Below are positions 35,333 through 47,551 of a DNA stretch of 64,000 nucleotides, piece after piece. Every line of letters begins with the position of its first letter. Position 1 is the stretch's first letter. The stretch is from contig VDFB02270651.1 in NCBI GenBank assembly GCA_007258455.2, positions 700,968,217 through 701,032,216 of the forward strand, in the 5' to 3' direction. The notes beneath the pieces are model-generated. The model was not told the DNA's origin, ran no database searches, and saw only the letters and a list, made by a program, of their open reading frames with translations. This DNA comes from Sequoia sempervirens (lineage: Eukaryota > Streptophyta > Pinopsida > Cupressales > Cupressaceae). The position numbers were made by a program, and so were the translations under genes.

Positions 35333-36606
35333 GTTCTAAAGCTTGTAGTATATAACCATTAGTTGAATTAAAAATTATTTTCATCCTTTATTCATTAATA
35401 CCACCAAGGAAATCCATTTTTGATTTAATTTCATATCAAACACACTAGAGTATCCATAGTAGCATTGGGTATTGAATGGGGAGAAAACAGAGGAAAATGA
35501 TATAAAGGTATTTTATCATTAGAAAAAAGGCCTTAAAAGTCTATCATAATATAATTTTTAAAGGCCCATTGCTTGGCACAAGTTGAAATAACCTAACTAA
35601 TAAGGGTGCATGTGCACCAAGATGAGGGGCCAACAAGTGGCCACTTCACTTTTTCATCCCAAAATAGCGAAAATGTGAGTGTGTTATATAAAAATGCTTG
35701 CATTATGGGTTGGTAGTGATCAAGCCTAGGCTTGGTCGCTACTAATGTAACAAGCCCAATGTTCTACCCATTGAACTTTACCATGTTTTAACCCACATTT
35801 GAACAAATATAAAATACAAGTTTTCTTTTATAATTCAATAATAAGATGCACATTTGGAATAAACCCATTCCAAACTTCCATTGCATTTCAGTAATAAAAG
35901 ATGCATATTCAAAATTAATCCCATTTCAAATTTCCATTGCATTTTCATAAAGTGCATTACATAATTTCAAAGTAATGATTATCTATTACATAATCCCATG
36001 TAATGATAACATTTTTCTAATTTAAAATTTATCAATAAGAATAGAGATACATGTTTACATGCATAGCTTCCATGAGCTTAATGAAATAGATATACAATCA
36101 TAATACAATGGTCTAGATGTCCCAAATGTTGGTGCATACCTCATAGATGTCCCCATTAAGTGGTGCTACATTCTAGGTGTCCCCAAACTAGCGCTACATC
36201 CTCAAATCCCAACCGCCATTTGTATGAGGGAGAGCATCGCTCAAGCATTTTTCCACCAACCATACACTTACTATGATTCCCCACACATCTACCTAACCGG
36301 TAATATCGCCCTACCCTTCAACAAAGAGATTGGTTTGGTAACCCCATAATCCTAGCCTTCCTAAGCATAGTTTTGTGTCCTACATATCTAGAGCTACCAT
36401 GCATTGGATACAACCTACATGTATGAATTCCCTACCTAGAATGCAATCATGGATCATAGTGAACTAATAGTGTAAAAAATGGCTACTTACACTACTTTGG
36501 CCAAAGAATTAAACACCCAATACTTTGAGTGCAAGCCATCCATTCACCCACTCTTTAGCTTGATTTGATATTGACCATTCACAAACATAACAAACTATCC
36601 AACAAG

Positions 36607-36860
36607 GCTACTCCCTTTCCCATGGATTATCCTAACTGCAAGAATAACCAAATTTTAACAAACTTGATTAACTATATTACACCCTTTCCCATGGATTATT
36701 CCAACCCTAGGTATAACCAAGCTTTAACAAACTGGATGACTAGGTTACACTCTTTCCCATGGATTATTCCAACCTTAGGTATAACCAAGCTAACCATACA
36801 TGCACACATAATAAGTGACCAACTAGGTTACTTCCTTTCCCATGGATTATCTAACCCCGT
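36607..36860. repeat. Four-copy CCCATGGATTAT minisatellite inside LTR
   Basis: CTTTCCCATGGATTAT recurs near 36608, 36682, 36750 and 36833, with AACC-AGGTATAACCAAG following in the middle copies, spacing about 70 bases. It produces a fortuitous 138-codon plus-strand ORF (36565-36981). Confidence 0.75.
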
Positions 36861-38688
36861 GAATAACCTAATTAACCACCTGGGTAATCATAATGTCATA
36901 ACATTAAATGACTCTATTTCAAAAGGCATGATCTCATCAATAAATGACTTCAATCAAAAGTATAATATCATCAATAAATGACTTCAGTCAAAAGTATAAT
37001 CTCATCAATAAATGGCTCCATTCAAGAGTATAATTGACAATCAAGTGATAATAAACAATCTTAAAACCTCTACATTTATATGACTCAAATATTCACATGT
37101 TTACAATGTTCACTACATTTGTATATAATCTAGAGGACATTAGCATGAGAGAAGTTTGTGCTTTTGCACCTACAAGTCCTCTTCTCAATATGGCTTTGGG
37201 TTGTTGGAACGTGAGTCCTAGTCTAGAATTTCATGAATAGGAATAGACTCTTAATCAAGAAATAAGAAAATAACATAATCCAAAAATACATTTTTCAACC
37301 CTAATGTTGAATGTTGATATAACAATCAAGTATATACACCCTAACCCTAGGGAAAAGACTCTCTTCCTACTTCAAGAAGATATGAGTATTCAATCAAGTA
37401 CAAACTATCAATGTGGTTTGCATAACATCACAACCTATCAATGATGACATTTCTATCATGCCATCATTCTCGTTGTTTTACTAACCTCATTTCCACAATG
37501 GTTTACCTAGCATCATAAGCTAACAATTTCTAGATAACACTTCAATGTAATATTAATTCCTATATCTCACAACTTATGAAGTATATATAATCTATGATAA
37601 TTTAGGTATTCAAGCTAATACACTAAGATTATCTTATATAACCACACAATTTCAACAATTAGAATAGATATGTATATATATAATCTCAACCAATAAGATC
37701 TCATAATTTAAATCACTCAAATATCATGCAAGCTCCTTAAAATAAGAATGATCGAAGGATTAAACAAGCAAGTTCAACAAAGTGAAAATTCCTCTTTCCA
37801 CAAACAATGGCATTCATAGACAAATAACATGTCAACATAAAGAGACTAGAGAAATAGAAATCAACATGCCATGAATTATAGCTCCAACTGATATTACTAC
37901 TTTTGAATTTCAACCTCCTCAATCATGATTGCTACTTCTTCTAAGCTCAACCTATCTCCAATCTCAGGCCTCTTCACAAAGGACTCCCAACATATGCAAA
38001 TTCACAAACAACTCTCTTTCTTACCAAAAAATCTTAGAAATACTCTTGCACAAAAAACTACAACTGAATGACAAATAAAGAAATTGGAATGAATAATTGT
38101 GTAACCAAAGGTAGAGAGAATACCTCTATATATACTAAAATCTGAGCATCTTAGTGCTACAAATAAGCTACCAAATCTGTCACCTTCCTATTCTAAATGC
38201 ATCAACTAGGCTTAAGAAGTGAGAGGTGGTTGATTAAAACTCTAGCTTGCAAACACACACAGGCCAACTTCATAGTTAAGAATGAGTCGCTCATATCTTT
38301 ATGACAAAATATATTAAAATAAAATGCAACCTACAAGTTTCCTTATTGCAGTAAAAGTCAATTACCTCAGCTCGCTCTATTGACAAAGTCTCATGCTCTC
38401 AAAAGGTTGAGTGTTAGACTTCTATTTGGTTTATCATAGCACTGCATACTTTACACTTCTTCATTATGCTATGTGTTGGCTTCCTATTACTTAGCTTCTT
38501 TGATTTTTAAATGCCTCATCATACTTTTTCTCAACACATCTATTAGCGCTCCATTTTAAGTTTATTAAAAATGCCATATAAAATGTTTGTGTTATTTACT
38601 ATGCCCAACCTTATTCACTTTATTGCATATTTAGATATATGTGTGGCTTCTAGTCTTTTATTAATTAATACTTAGCACATGCAAACAT

Positions 38689-38690
<2 letters not shown>

Positions 38691-38730
<40 letters not shown>
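38691..38730. repeat. (TC)20 microsatellite
   Basis: Forty bases of perfect TC dinucleotide repeat. Confidence 0.97.
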
Positions 38731-38735
<5 letters not shown>

Positions 38736-39132
38736 TAGCCTTTATGGCATTCATTATGCTTTAACTATTGTATGTTTTCATTGTATATTTCTAGCTTATA
38801 TAGTATGCATTCAATACGCTTTCTTGAATATATGTTTTCAATGCCACTTAGCACTTTACCTTTTCCACTTAACATTATTTACTTTGCATCCCAAAACATA
38901 CTATGTGTTGCATTCACTTCTTCTCTTATGCACATTATGGTGCAACATACTCTTGTTATGTTATTGGCTTAAATACACATTCATGTGTTGCCTTTTAACT
39001 ATCACATGTGCTTTATAAGCGTAGCCTTATATTTATATTATGTTGGATTTTGTTTAAGCCAATGGCCTTTTTAAGGCCTGCACTATATATAAGTGGTTTA
39101 TTTACTTGTAAACATTTCAATATGCATTCAAG

Positions 39133-39134
<2 letters not shown>

Positions 39135-39168
<34 letters not shown>
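39135..39168. repeat. (AT)n microsatellite
   Basis: About sixteen AT units immediately left of the 13-bp direct repeat that bounds the insert in the LTR. Confidence 0.95.
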
Positions 39169-39170
<2 letters not shown>

Positions 39171-39479
39171 GTGAAATGCTACCAGAGAGGATAGCACTCA
39201 ATTAATTTACTTGAAAAAAAAGGATTACATTTCCAAACCTAGAAATTCTTAGTAAACCACCACAACCATCTTATTTGCTTGAATGCGCCTAAACCACACT
39301 ACTGCACAAAGGCCATACAACAAAGGTTGTGTTTACCAACCGGCCCAGTTTACCATTAAGAAGACTTGGCAACCTTCCACCACCACTTGCTTTTGGTAGA
39401 ATGCACATTCTTTGCTAGGTATTGACCTAACAAATGCACCAATATGGTAATGGATACCTTGCAGCCTTAGTGGGCGTTC

Positions 39480-39950
39480 CCATTTAGGTGCTGACAGAGA
39501 CAACTGAAGCTAGGGAACATGAGAATGGGACACAAACCAACCAACCATCAAACCGCTTATTTACCCCTTGGAGCACAACATTTCACCTTGATCCCCTTCT
39601 AAATCAAATTTTAGAATCTCTTCGACTTTTTCCCAAGACAAAAAGTTATCAAATCATTTGCACTGGACCCTTTGATCAATCCCTTCATTCACCAACATGT
39701 CTTCTAAACAATTTGCTTGTATGTAAACATGGCAGATCGTGAAATTGCCAACTAATTCCAGTAGCATCTTTAACCTACTCAACCAATTCTGTAGTTTCCA
39801 ACTAGGGGCTTTGTTTTTACTTATAGCACTAACAATGATTTGTGAATCACCTTCGAAATATACATTACACAGATTATTATCTACACAATATTTAAGGCTT
39901 GCAAAAAGACTAGAGGCTTCTGCATCATTATTGGTGCCTTCTTGTAACAC
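39480..39950 (-). pseudogene. LINE RNase H domain fragment
   Basis: The minus strand reads GTNNDAEASSLFASLKYCVD, VYFEGDSQIIVSAI, WKLQNWLSRLK and CHVYIQANCLEDMLVNEGID, a plant non-LTR RNase H (RVT_3 family). The acidic residues in AEAS, EGDS and LEDML are in the expected places. After the ORF stop (39654), the strand continues with DNFLSWEKVEEILKF-like text. RT and upstream parts are absent. Confidence 0.8.
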
Positions 39951-40195
39951 ATAGATTATATATATTATTAATATGTATATATTATATAACTTTTGCAGTG
40001 TAGAAAAATGTACTTTACATTTTCACTTTTTTTGGGTCCCATCAATTAAATTGAACTTAATTATGTCTTAATAAGTCCTATTTTACATCTACGAGCCTAA
40101 AGAATTACATTTTCCAAAGGGGAAACCCATCAATAATTAATGCCAGCACATAACACTTTCCCTTTAACAATGTGTGTTCTAGGAATAGGTGCATG

Positions 40196-40225
40196 GGACC
40201 CATTCACTCATGGGCGAATGGGTCC
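40196..40225. repeat. 30-base imperfect palindrome
   Basis: 26 of 30 positions are self-complementary (arms GGACCCATTC and GAATGGGTCC). A related 20-base near-palindrome lies at 40989-41008 and matches the reverse complement of this one at 19 of 20 positions. Confidence 0.85.
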
Positions 40226-42182
40226 TCCCTAGGCCTTTGAACCCAAAATTAAATTATGTTTTTGGTGATATTTTAATGTCCCTAAATTCAAATTTCAATG
40301 TCGACTTATGATGTTTATTTTTTGGGAAATTAAGGATACATACCTATAAATACAATGTCTTTTTATCAAATTAATACTAGCATTTTGATGAGAGCAAAAG
40401 TATAGCAAATTTTATGAGCAAGGGTATTCAAGAGAAGATTTATCAGTGATTTATTGCAAAAATTAAGATCTCAAGCATCATGTCAAAGACTCTTGCAACC
40501 ATGCATGTTTTTGGAGCTAACATTGCGATGTAGGTTTCAAAGATTCAAGTCATATTTCATGCATAAAGATCCACATCCATTGAAGCCATTTTATGCAAGA
40601 TCAAGATCAACATTTCAGATTTCCAAAGGTTTATTCAAGGGTTTGGTGAGTTGGAACAGAACATTGTTCATTCATCATTCCTTTTCATGTTTCATTATTT
40701 CAATTCAAGGTTTAGTTACCCAAATAGGGTTTGACCAAGGCAAACCCTATTCACCAAAAATAAACAATTTTTCCCTCTTGTGTTTATGTTGTAGATCTTA
40801 GGTTGAAGAAGGATTGAAGATCTCTTGAAGAGCAAGATTGGAAAAGTTGTCAAAGTTGTCGTTAATTCCAAGAATCTCACCTACAAATTTGATTTCTGAC
40901 TTCCCAACACTGCAACTTGGATCAAACATAAGCTACAAATTGACATCAAAGGCTCTCGAAAGTTGTTTGAAATCCCTGATCAGAGATCCATTCGCCCATG
41001 GGTGAATGAGTCCTAGTTTGCCTCCCAAAATTTTCTTTTGGTGACTGGTACATAATGTTTAACCCTTCTTAGATCTGCAAAAAAATTGTTGTTTCTATCT
41101 ATATTGAGCTTTAAATTGATGTTTCAAGTTTGAACGAGCATAATTGAGTAGATTTTCTATTTTTAGTTCTTCTCTCAAAAGTGTTGTTCAGGCTGATACC
41201 GTCGTCCCTAATCATAAGGAAATCAGTAGATTCCCTCATTGAATTGACTCACCTAAGGGTTGTAAGTCAATTCTTTGTGTGGATCTCATTTCCTAATGAA
41301 ATAAAGGAAAACGGGTCTATATTTGGTGAACCCTCTATATATATTATGCTTATATTTCCCATTCAAATATATATTACAAGTATATATATAAATACACACA
41401 CACATATATGTATATTATTATATAGGTCTATATGTATGTATACATTATCGATACATACATATATCTTAATATATATATATACACATATCATATTTACTAT
41501 CCCTTATTAAATACAAATACATACATATTTACTTTGATAGGCATATACATTAAGTGTATATATATACACATATCTACATATATATGCATACATTTGATGT
41601 ATGCATGTATCGATGAATGTATAGGCGTGATTTCATGAAGAAGATCATAAACTCAAAATAGAGATGTAGTAATGTAATCCAGACTAAGAAACAATCAAGA
41701 AATCAAAGACCAAAACTAAAACCATAGCAATCATCCCCAAACTATGATTGATAGTTTACTTCCCAATTCCCGATCTAAGTTGACTCATCTTAACCAAACT
41801 AGGGTGTGAGTGTGTGATAGCTCAAATAGGTATATTAGGGTTACCATGGACCAAGTTCTTCTCATGCGTGATACTCCCCCTCTCTTACCTAAGGCTCAAC
41901 TCCTTCCTACATCCAACTTAGTGCATCACAAAGGTAGTTAGTCATTCACATGAAATTCATTGTACCATCAAAGCTTTAAAGTATTCACATTGCAATACAT
42001 ATTCATTCATCGCATCTTCCATTAGTATAAAACATAATAATTCCTTCAAAAGAAATAATATCTTAATGCATATTTAAGTATTTCATTCACCTTTAAACAT
42101 ATTAAAGTCATGATTCACATTTATCATCAATTTAACTCATGAAGGTAAAAGTAACTTGGTAACTAAGAAATGGGGTGTAACA

Positions 42183-43365
42183 TACTTCCCCCTTTGTGAA
42201 TCATCATCCCCAATGATTTAAAGTACCAAAACATATAGATAAATTCAAATAAAGGTTTTACTTTCCATTTTCCAAATTAAGCAAGAAATAAGTAAATCTC
42301 CAAATAATCTTCCCTCATAGCATGACCCTTTGCAATCTCATCCTTCCTAGACCTTGCACTGAGTGACTCTGCTAACACATAGGGAGAACTTGTGTGCTTC
42401 ATGCATACTTTCTCTCCAAAGAACTATACCTCACAATTATATTGACTTTCATGTACACCATAAGTACAACAGTGATTGTATCCTAAATGACACCTCTACC
42501 ACGGTGACTAGAAAAACACATTCTTATTGGCTAACACACAATTATCCTTAGTGTAACCCAAATGGAAAAGGAATGTTGATGTATTGTGTACTAAACCATG
42601 GGTCCCATCCTTCCCTTTGGTCTTTACACCATTGGACAGCTCAGAAACTAAGACTGTCCATCACTAACACTAGTTTTTACTTGTTAGTGAATGGATTGGC
42701 AATTTAATTATAAAATCTAAAAATTAACTCTATTGCCCAAGGTGCTAAAAGGCCAACTATGTTAATAGCTCTGGAAAGGTCACAAATGCATTTGTGAATT
42801 TCCACTAAATTTTAGAGGTACAACTCCCTTGTGTGACTTAATTTATTTTGGGTGTTCTTTTAACTAGTAAACAGAAAAGGAAAACAAACACTAATTCATA
42901 AAAATGAAATTAGCATGAGTAGACTGAAAAGACCATGAACTGTTAAGCAAAAAGACTTAACAATGAATGTTCCTTAAATAAGTTCATCAAAAATTTATTA
43001 TGATCACAATAAATGAATATAATGCCTAAGATGACGTCCCACATAGAGAACATGCTCACATCACCCATACAACACATAGACTGGTACAATAAACATCATA
43101 CTCATAACTCATAACTCACAAACTGTAAGTTATTGCAAACACATGAATAAATTCAGAGAAAATGAAAATAGAAGTCTATTCCTCTTCCTTTATTACAACA
43201 CAATGTACTTCGAGAGAATCTGGACCCTCATAGAGTCGCTCTCACCAAACATATAGGAAAATAGTTTCTCCCAATCTTGGCAGTTACCCAAACAGTTGCC
43301 AAATAGAGCCGCAGTTTCTTGCCAACTCATCGCCCATCCTGGAAATCGATGAATGTAGATGCATT
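42183..43365 (-). other. 3' internal part of family-1 element, left of LINE
   Basis: Lies between the polypurine tract of the family-1 3' LTR and the 3' end of the LINE. No protein recognised; expected to be retroelement 3' untranslated sequence. Confidence 0.4.
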
Positions 43366-43540
43366 TTTTTTTAAAAAAAAAGGGGATAAAAACTTTATTG
43401 AAAATAAGAAAAGAACATTACAGCACAAACCACAGGCCGTAGTCATGGAAACCAACAAGAAACAATCCAAAACCAAAGAAATAATAATAACAAACTCAAC
43501 GCTTGTTCCTATCGTCCCCAAGGACCCAATCCAAATCATG

Positions 43541-44185
43541 TCACAAGTCAAGGGGTACCTGCACCCAATCTTCCACCTTCCAACCACCTTCATTCTTTGA
43601 GGCCCATTTGGCCAAACAATCCGCAACCCAATTCCACTCCCTCAGGATATTGACAAAAGATGCCTCCATCATAGAACTAACATGAAGAATCCTTTGAACC
43701 ACATAAGCCAACTGCCAATTAATATTAGATATTTTCCACTCATTCAACAAATTAATCAGGACCTATGAATCAGCTTCATAGATAACCTTTCTCCATCCCA
43801 AAGGAAAAGCCCTCTCAACAGCATAAAGAATCGCCCAACCTTCCATAAAATTAACAAATTGTAACCCTTCATGGATAAAGAACAGAAAGATCACTGAACC
43901 CGAGGAATCCTTGCCAACCTCTCCTATCCTAGCAAGCCTAGGATTTCCCCTAGAAAAGCCATCAATGTTGACCTTCATCACGCCATTCAAAGGAGGTAAC
44001 CAGCTACCCACCCATTGAACTTTCTTCTTCCCATGTTTGCATCCCCTGATACCAACATAAGAGGAATATAACCCCAAAATTCCCAGTCTTTCCACCATCT
44101 CAGCATCACCTTTCGCTAAGGGGAAGACCACCTCCCTCTTAGTCACAATCGACTCTTGGATCATACCTAACATACGCATCCACAC
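43541..44185 (-). pseudogene. LINE ORF2 RNase H domain
   Basis: Minus strand: NGVMKVNIDGFSRGNPRLAR, EGWAILYAVERAFPLGW, IYEADS and, after a frame break near 43755, WNWVADCLAKWASKNEGGW. The four acidic positions (D, E, D, D) expected in the RNase H fold are all present. A C-terminal RNase H is found in several plant L1 lineages. Confidence 0.85.
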
Positions 44186-44278
44186 CTGTTAAACCAACTT
44201 CTCACCTTGGAAAATCTAATGATTCCGCTCCGGCTAGACCTACCACAGGATAAAAATAGGCCCAACATACCACACATC

Positions 44279-44881
44279 CTACAAAAAGTATTCCAATGAG
44301 GGTGGCCTACCCATACTAGCCCAGAACTCAACTAAAGAAGAAGCATGAATACAGGGGCTCTTCCAAACCCCCCACCCAAATTTCCAAAGTTGCATAGCAA
44401 AGGAGCACCGAAAAAATAGATGCTCAAAATCCTCCTCCCCATTCCCACACAAAACAGAAATGGAAGGGCCTTGAAATCCCCACTTACAAATGTTATCCCA
44501 AGTCAAGCACTTGTTCTAGGCCAGAGTCCAAGCAAAGCAGTTGCATTTTGTCCATGAAAGCTTATTCCACACCCTTTTCCACCAAGGAACTTCCACCCCA
44601 CCCATTTTTTGAGCCAATAACATTTGATAACCAAAAGCAACAGAGTAAATCCCCTTGGGGTTAGGGGTCCATGCCAGAATATCCTCCTCAAGGAGAGAGT
44701 TGCAGTGCCTACTGCTAAGAATGTTGTGAATCTCAATACCCCCATCCACTAAGCGAACATTTGGCCACTCCACAAGATCCTTCCACTTAGCCACTGCCAA
44801 CTGACCACAAGCAGAGAAAGATTTAAAATCACTCACCCTAGACCAACCCACTGCAAGAAACCTTTGGCATAAAGGAATCAA
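44279..44881 (-). pseudogene. LINE ORF2 zinc-binding (zf-RVT) region
   Basis: Reads WTPNPKGIYSVAFGYQML, WWKRVWNKLSWTKCNCFAW, then CGNGEEDFEHLFFRCSFAMQ. This matches the Cys/His-rich region after the RT in plant LINEs (zf-RVT). Two frames are needed. Confidence 0.8.
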
Positions 44882-44998
44882 GTTAGGGAACTGAGAGATA
44901 AGAGGATGGAATCCATCCTAAGAGTCCAACCAGAACTGTGCTTCAGTGCCACGTCTGCAAATCCAAAATAAACCTTCCTTGATGAGTTTCACTCCCTT

Positions 44999-46266
44999 CT
45001 AAAGAGTATTCCAAATCACTGATCCTTTACCCTCAAGAGGGTATCTAGGGAGATCATACCGAGGAATCCCCAAAAAGTACTTATGGGATAAAATCCTAGC
45101 CCAAATTTGGTCCTGCTCCACACACCATCTCCAAAATAGCTTAGCTACCATAACCACCCCAGACAAAGATGATTGTCGGAGACTAAGACCACCAAACTGT
45201 TTTGGGCTGCACACAACTTCCCATCTAACCAGGCTCCATTTGGATGACGACAAACTACCAACCCATAAGAACTATCATTCTAAAGATTCCAAATCCTTAA
45301 GACAACCCATTAGAGCCACCTAAAGCATACACCTATCAGTAGGAAAAGCCTGCACCACCGATTTAAGAAGTTGGACCTGCCCAACAAAAGACAGCCATTT
45401 ATGGGTCCAATGATTAACTCTCGCCCAAAATTTATCAAGAATATTCTGCCAAGAACCTTTGGGAAGTCTACCAACTGAAATAGGGATACCCAGACAGGTC
45501 AAAGGGAGAGCCCCTATTTGAAATTGCAAGATGTGCACAATTCTTCTCTAAATGGACGTTGAAGAATTGAAGAAGAAGATGGAAGATTTATCCACATTAA
45601 TCAACTGACCCGAGGCAACAAGGTAAACATCCAACACCTACCTCATGTTCGTAGCTTCCATAATTGTGGCCATCCCCATCAAAGCAATATCACTAACAAA
45701 TTGCAAATGCGATTGAGGAGGCAAACCCCCTCCCCATCTCCAACCCTGAATGATACCCAACTCCACATTCCTTCTCATCAAATGTCCAAGACCCTCAACA
45801 AGAAGAAAAAATAAATACGAAGAAAGGGGATCCCCTTGGCGCAAACCCCTAGAGGCCTCAAAGAGCGTAAATCCACTCTACTCCTTCGAAATCAACACTT
45901 TGAGCCACTTCTTCTGCCTTTCAGCTATCAATTTAGAAATAATTTTATATACAACATTGCACAAAGATATAGGCCGAAATGAGTTAACCTATCAGCCCCA
46001 TCACACTTGGGAATAAGGGCTAGGAAGGTGGAATTCAAGGCATGCAACATTTGCTTATTCCTCTGAGATTCCTAAAAAACTACTAGAAGATCCAACATAA
46101 TGATATCCCAGAACTCTTGAAAAAACTCACTCAGAAATCCATCAGGGCCAGGAGCTTTTCCTTTCTTCATCTGAAACACTATCCCTTCTAACTCATCAAG
46201 AGAGATCTCCCTCATAAGATTCTCATTCATCTCCTTAGACACCAATGGGGGAATACAAGAAAGCAC
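44999..46266 (-). pseudogene. LINE ORF2 reverse transcriptase
   Basis: Ordered blocks: ISLDELEGIVFQMKKGKAPG with PDGF (about 46220-46130), RQGDPLSSYLFFLLVEGLG (45842-45785), a degraded YADD-equivalent reading FVSDIALMG (about 45700), LPLTCLGIPISVGRLPKGSW and WLSFVGQVQLLKSV (45510-45360), and WEVVCSPKQFGGLSLR (45225-45170). Catalytic Asp-Asp is altered, and frameshifts separate the blocks, so it is inactive. Confidence 0.85.
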
Positions 46267-46671
46267 CTGAGCTTCCTCAGCAGAGCCTCCATGCGACTCC
46301 TCCCTAAATATTGTAGCAAAATATTGTGATGCCTTAGCTGAGATATCCTAAAAAGAGGAGAGGCGCTCCTCCCTGTCATTCACCAAAATAGAAATGGAAT
46401 TACCATGTCACCTATCATTCACAAAATTGAAGAAAAAGGCAAAGTTCTTATCTCCTTCCTGAAGCCATTCAACCCGAGCCTTTTGCTTCCAGTAAACCTC
46501 TTCACGCAGTTCCCACTCCTTGACAACTTTTAGAGCCCTGGCCTCTTCTCTTAGAAGCTCCTTCGTAGCCCCATTCTCACAGATCAACCGCGTAATAGAA
46601 TTTAGCTCATCCTGTGCAAAAGTATTTTCATGGAAGATATTACCAAACCATTGTCGATTCCACCACTTAAG

Positions 46672-47551
46672 CTAATACTTAACAAACTGAAAAAGCTTAG
46701 CAAAAGTGTACATTGTCGTACTAAAAGTTGGTCTACCAATCCTCCACAACACATCCACATGGTCAAAAAGAGTTGCATCCCTTAACAACATAAGCTGGAA
46801 CTTGAAAGAAGGTGACCAAGGCCCACAAGCAGAAGTAATACTCAGCTTAATAGGACAGTGGTCAGAACCCTGCCAATCCAAAATCTCAGAGCTGGTAGAC
46901 CACATGCCTCCAACCCAAAAACAAGAAACCAAAAAATGGTCTAGCCTCTCAACAACACTATTCTCGCCAACCCTTCTATTGTTCAAAGTGAAGACCCCAT
47001 TACTAGGCTTCACATCAATAAGATTTGAGGCTAAGATGTTGTCCCCTAGTAACAATGCAAAAGGCTCCAATCTCATAACACCCCCTATTTCTCTAACATC
47101 TCAACAATAACAATAAAATCTCCAGCCATAACCCACAGATGATAAGGAACCAAACTACAAACAAAACGAAGATGAGACCACACACGTTGCTTGCCCCAAA
47201 ACTCCACAGGAGCATACACATTAGAGAAGAGCGCACATTCCCTTGTCTCCAAGCATGAGGCAACCATAGAAATAGAAGATCTAGATGACATCCACCATAG
47301 AGGACAAATCTTCTGAGGGTTTGATAAACAAGTCACCCCCCAGAAGAACCAAAAGCCCTGATACACTAGCATTCACCATACTTCCACAACTTAGGTAACA
47401 TACTCCACATATGCTCAATAAATAACTTAGTCTCTTGCAAAAATAGAATATCAGGAGATTGAATTCTAATTAATTCCCAAACAACTTTTTTTCGAGGGCC
47501 ACTGTTCAAGCCCCTTACATTCCATGAGAGAACAATCATTTTGAAGGGCAT
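46672..47551 (-). pseudogene. LINE ORF2 apurinic-type endonuclease
   Basis: ORF2 starts MPFKMIVLSWNVRGLNSGPR at 47551. Then FLQETKLF (catalytic Glu), SNVYAPVEFWGKQRVW, a GDF motif where GDFN is usual, a frame break near 47085, and DWQGSDHCPIKLSI with the SDH signature (about 46870). This enzyme nicks the target to prime reverse transcription. Confidence 0.85.

Larger units (their letters stand above)
39176..41317. mobile_element. 2.1-kb composite insert within LTR
   Basis: Flanked by the same 13 bases, TATATTTGGTGAA, at 39163-39175 and 41318-41330, as a target-site duplication would be. It contains a minus-strand LINE RNase H fragment and an LTR-like portion (40190-41310) with a TATA box (TATAAATA, about 40345) and a 30-base imperfect palindrome. 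The matching position in the plus-oriented LTR lacks all of this. The mechanism is unclear since neither end has a poly-A tail. Confidence 0.5.
35746..42182 (-). mobile_element. Long LTR, family 1, minus orientation, with 2.1-kb insert
   Basis: On the minus strand it begins TGTTACACCCC (42182) and ends TTGTTACA-like (35746), aligning with 26374-30280 in order: 42182-41640 with 26374-26850, TATA near 38135 with 27888, 37900-37850 with 28290-28350, 36350-35746 with 29760-30280. The strand to its right reads CACAAAGGGGGAAGTA just before the LTR start, a good polypurine tract, so this is the 3' LTR of an element whose body lay to the right. A foreign 2.1-kb segment sits inside (39176-41317). Confidence 0.75.

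Noticed and set aside
36565..36981. 138-codon plus-strand ORF
   Set aside because: It lies antisense inside an LTR and is produced by a 70-bp minisatellite; no domain.
43319..43600. 93-codon plus-strand ORF with Lys-rich stretch
   Set aside because: Antisense to the LINE RNase H and 3' end; Lys-rich part is the poly-A tail region.
46706..47110. 134-codon plus-strand ORF
   Set aside because: Exact antisense of the LINE endonuclease frame.
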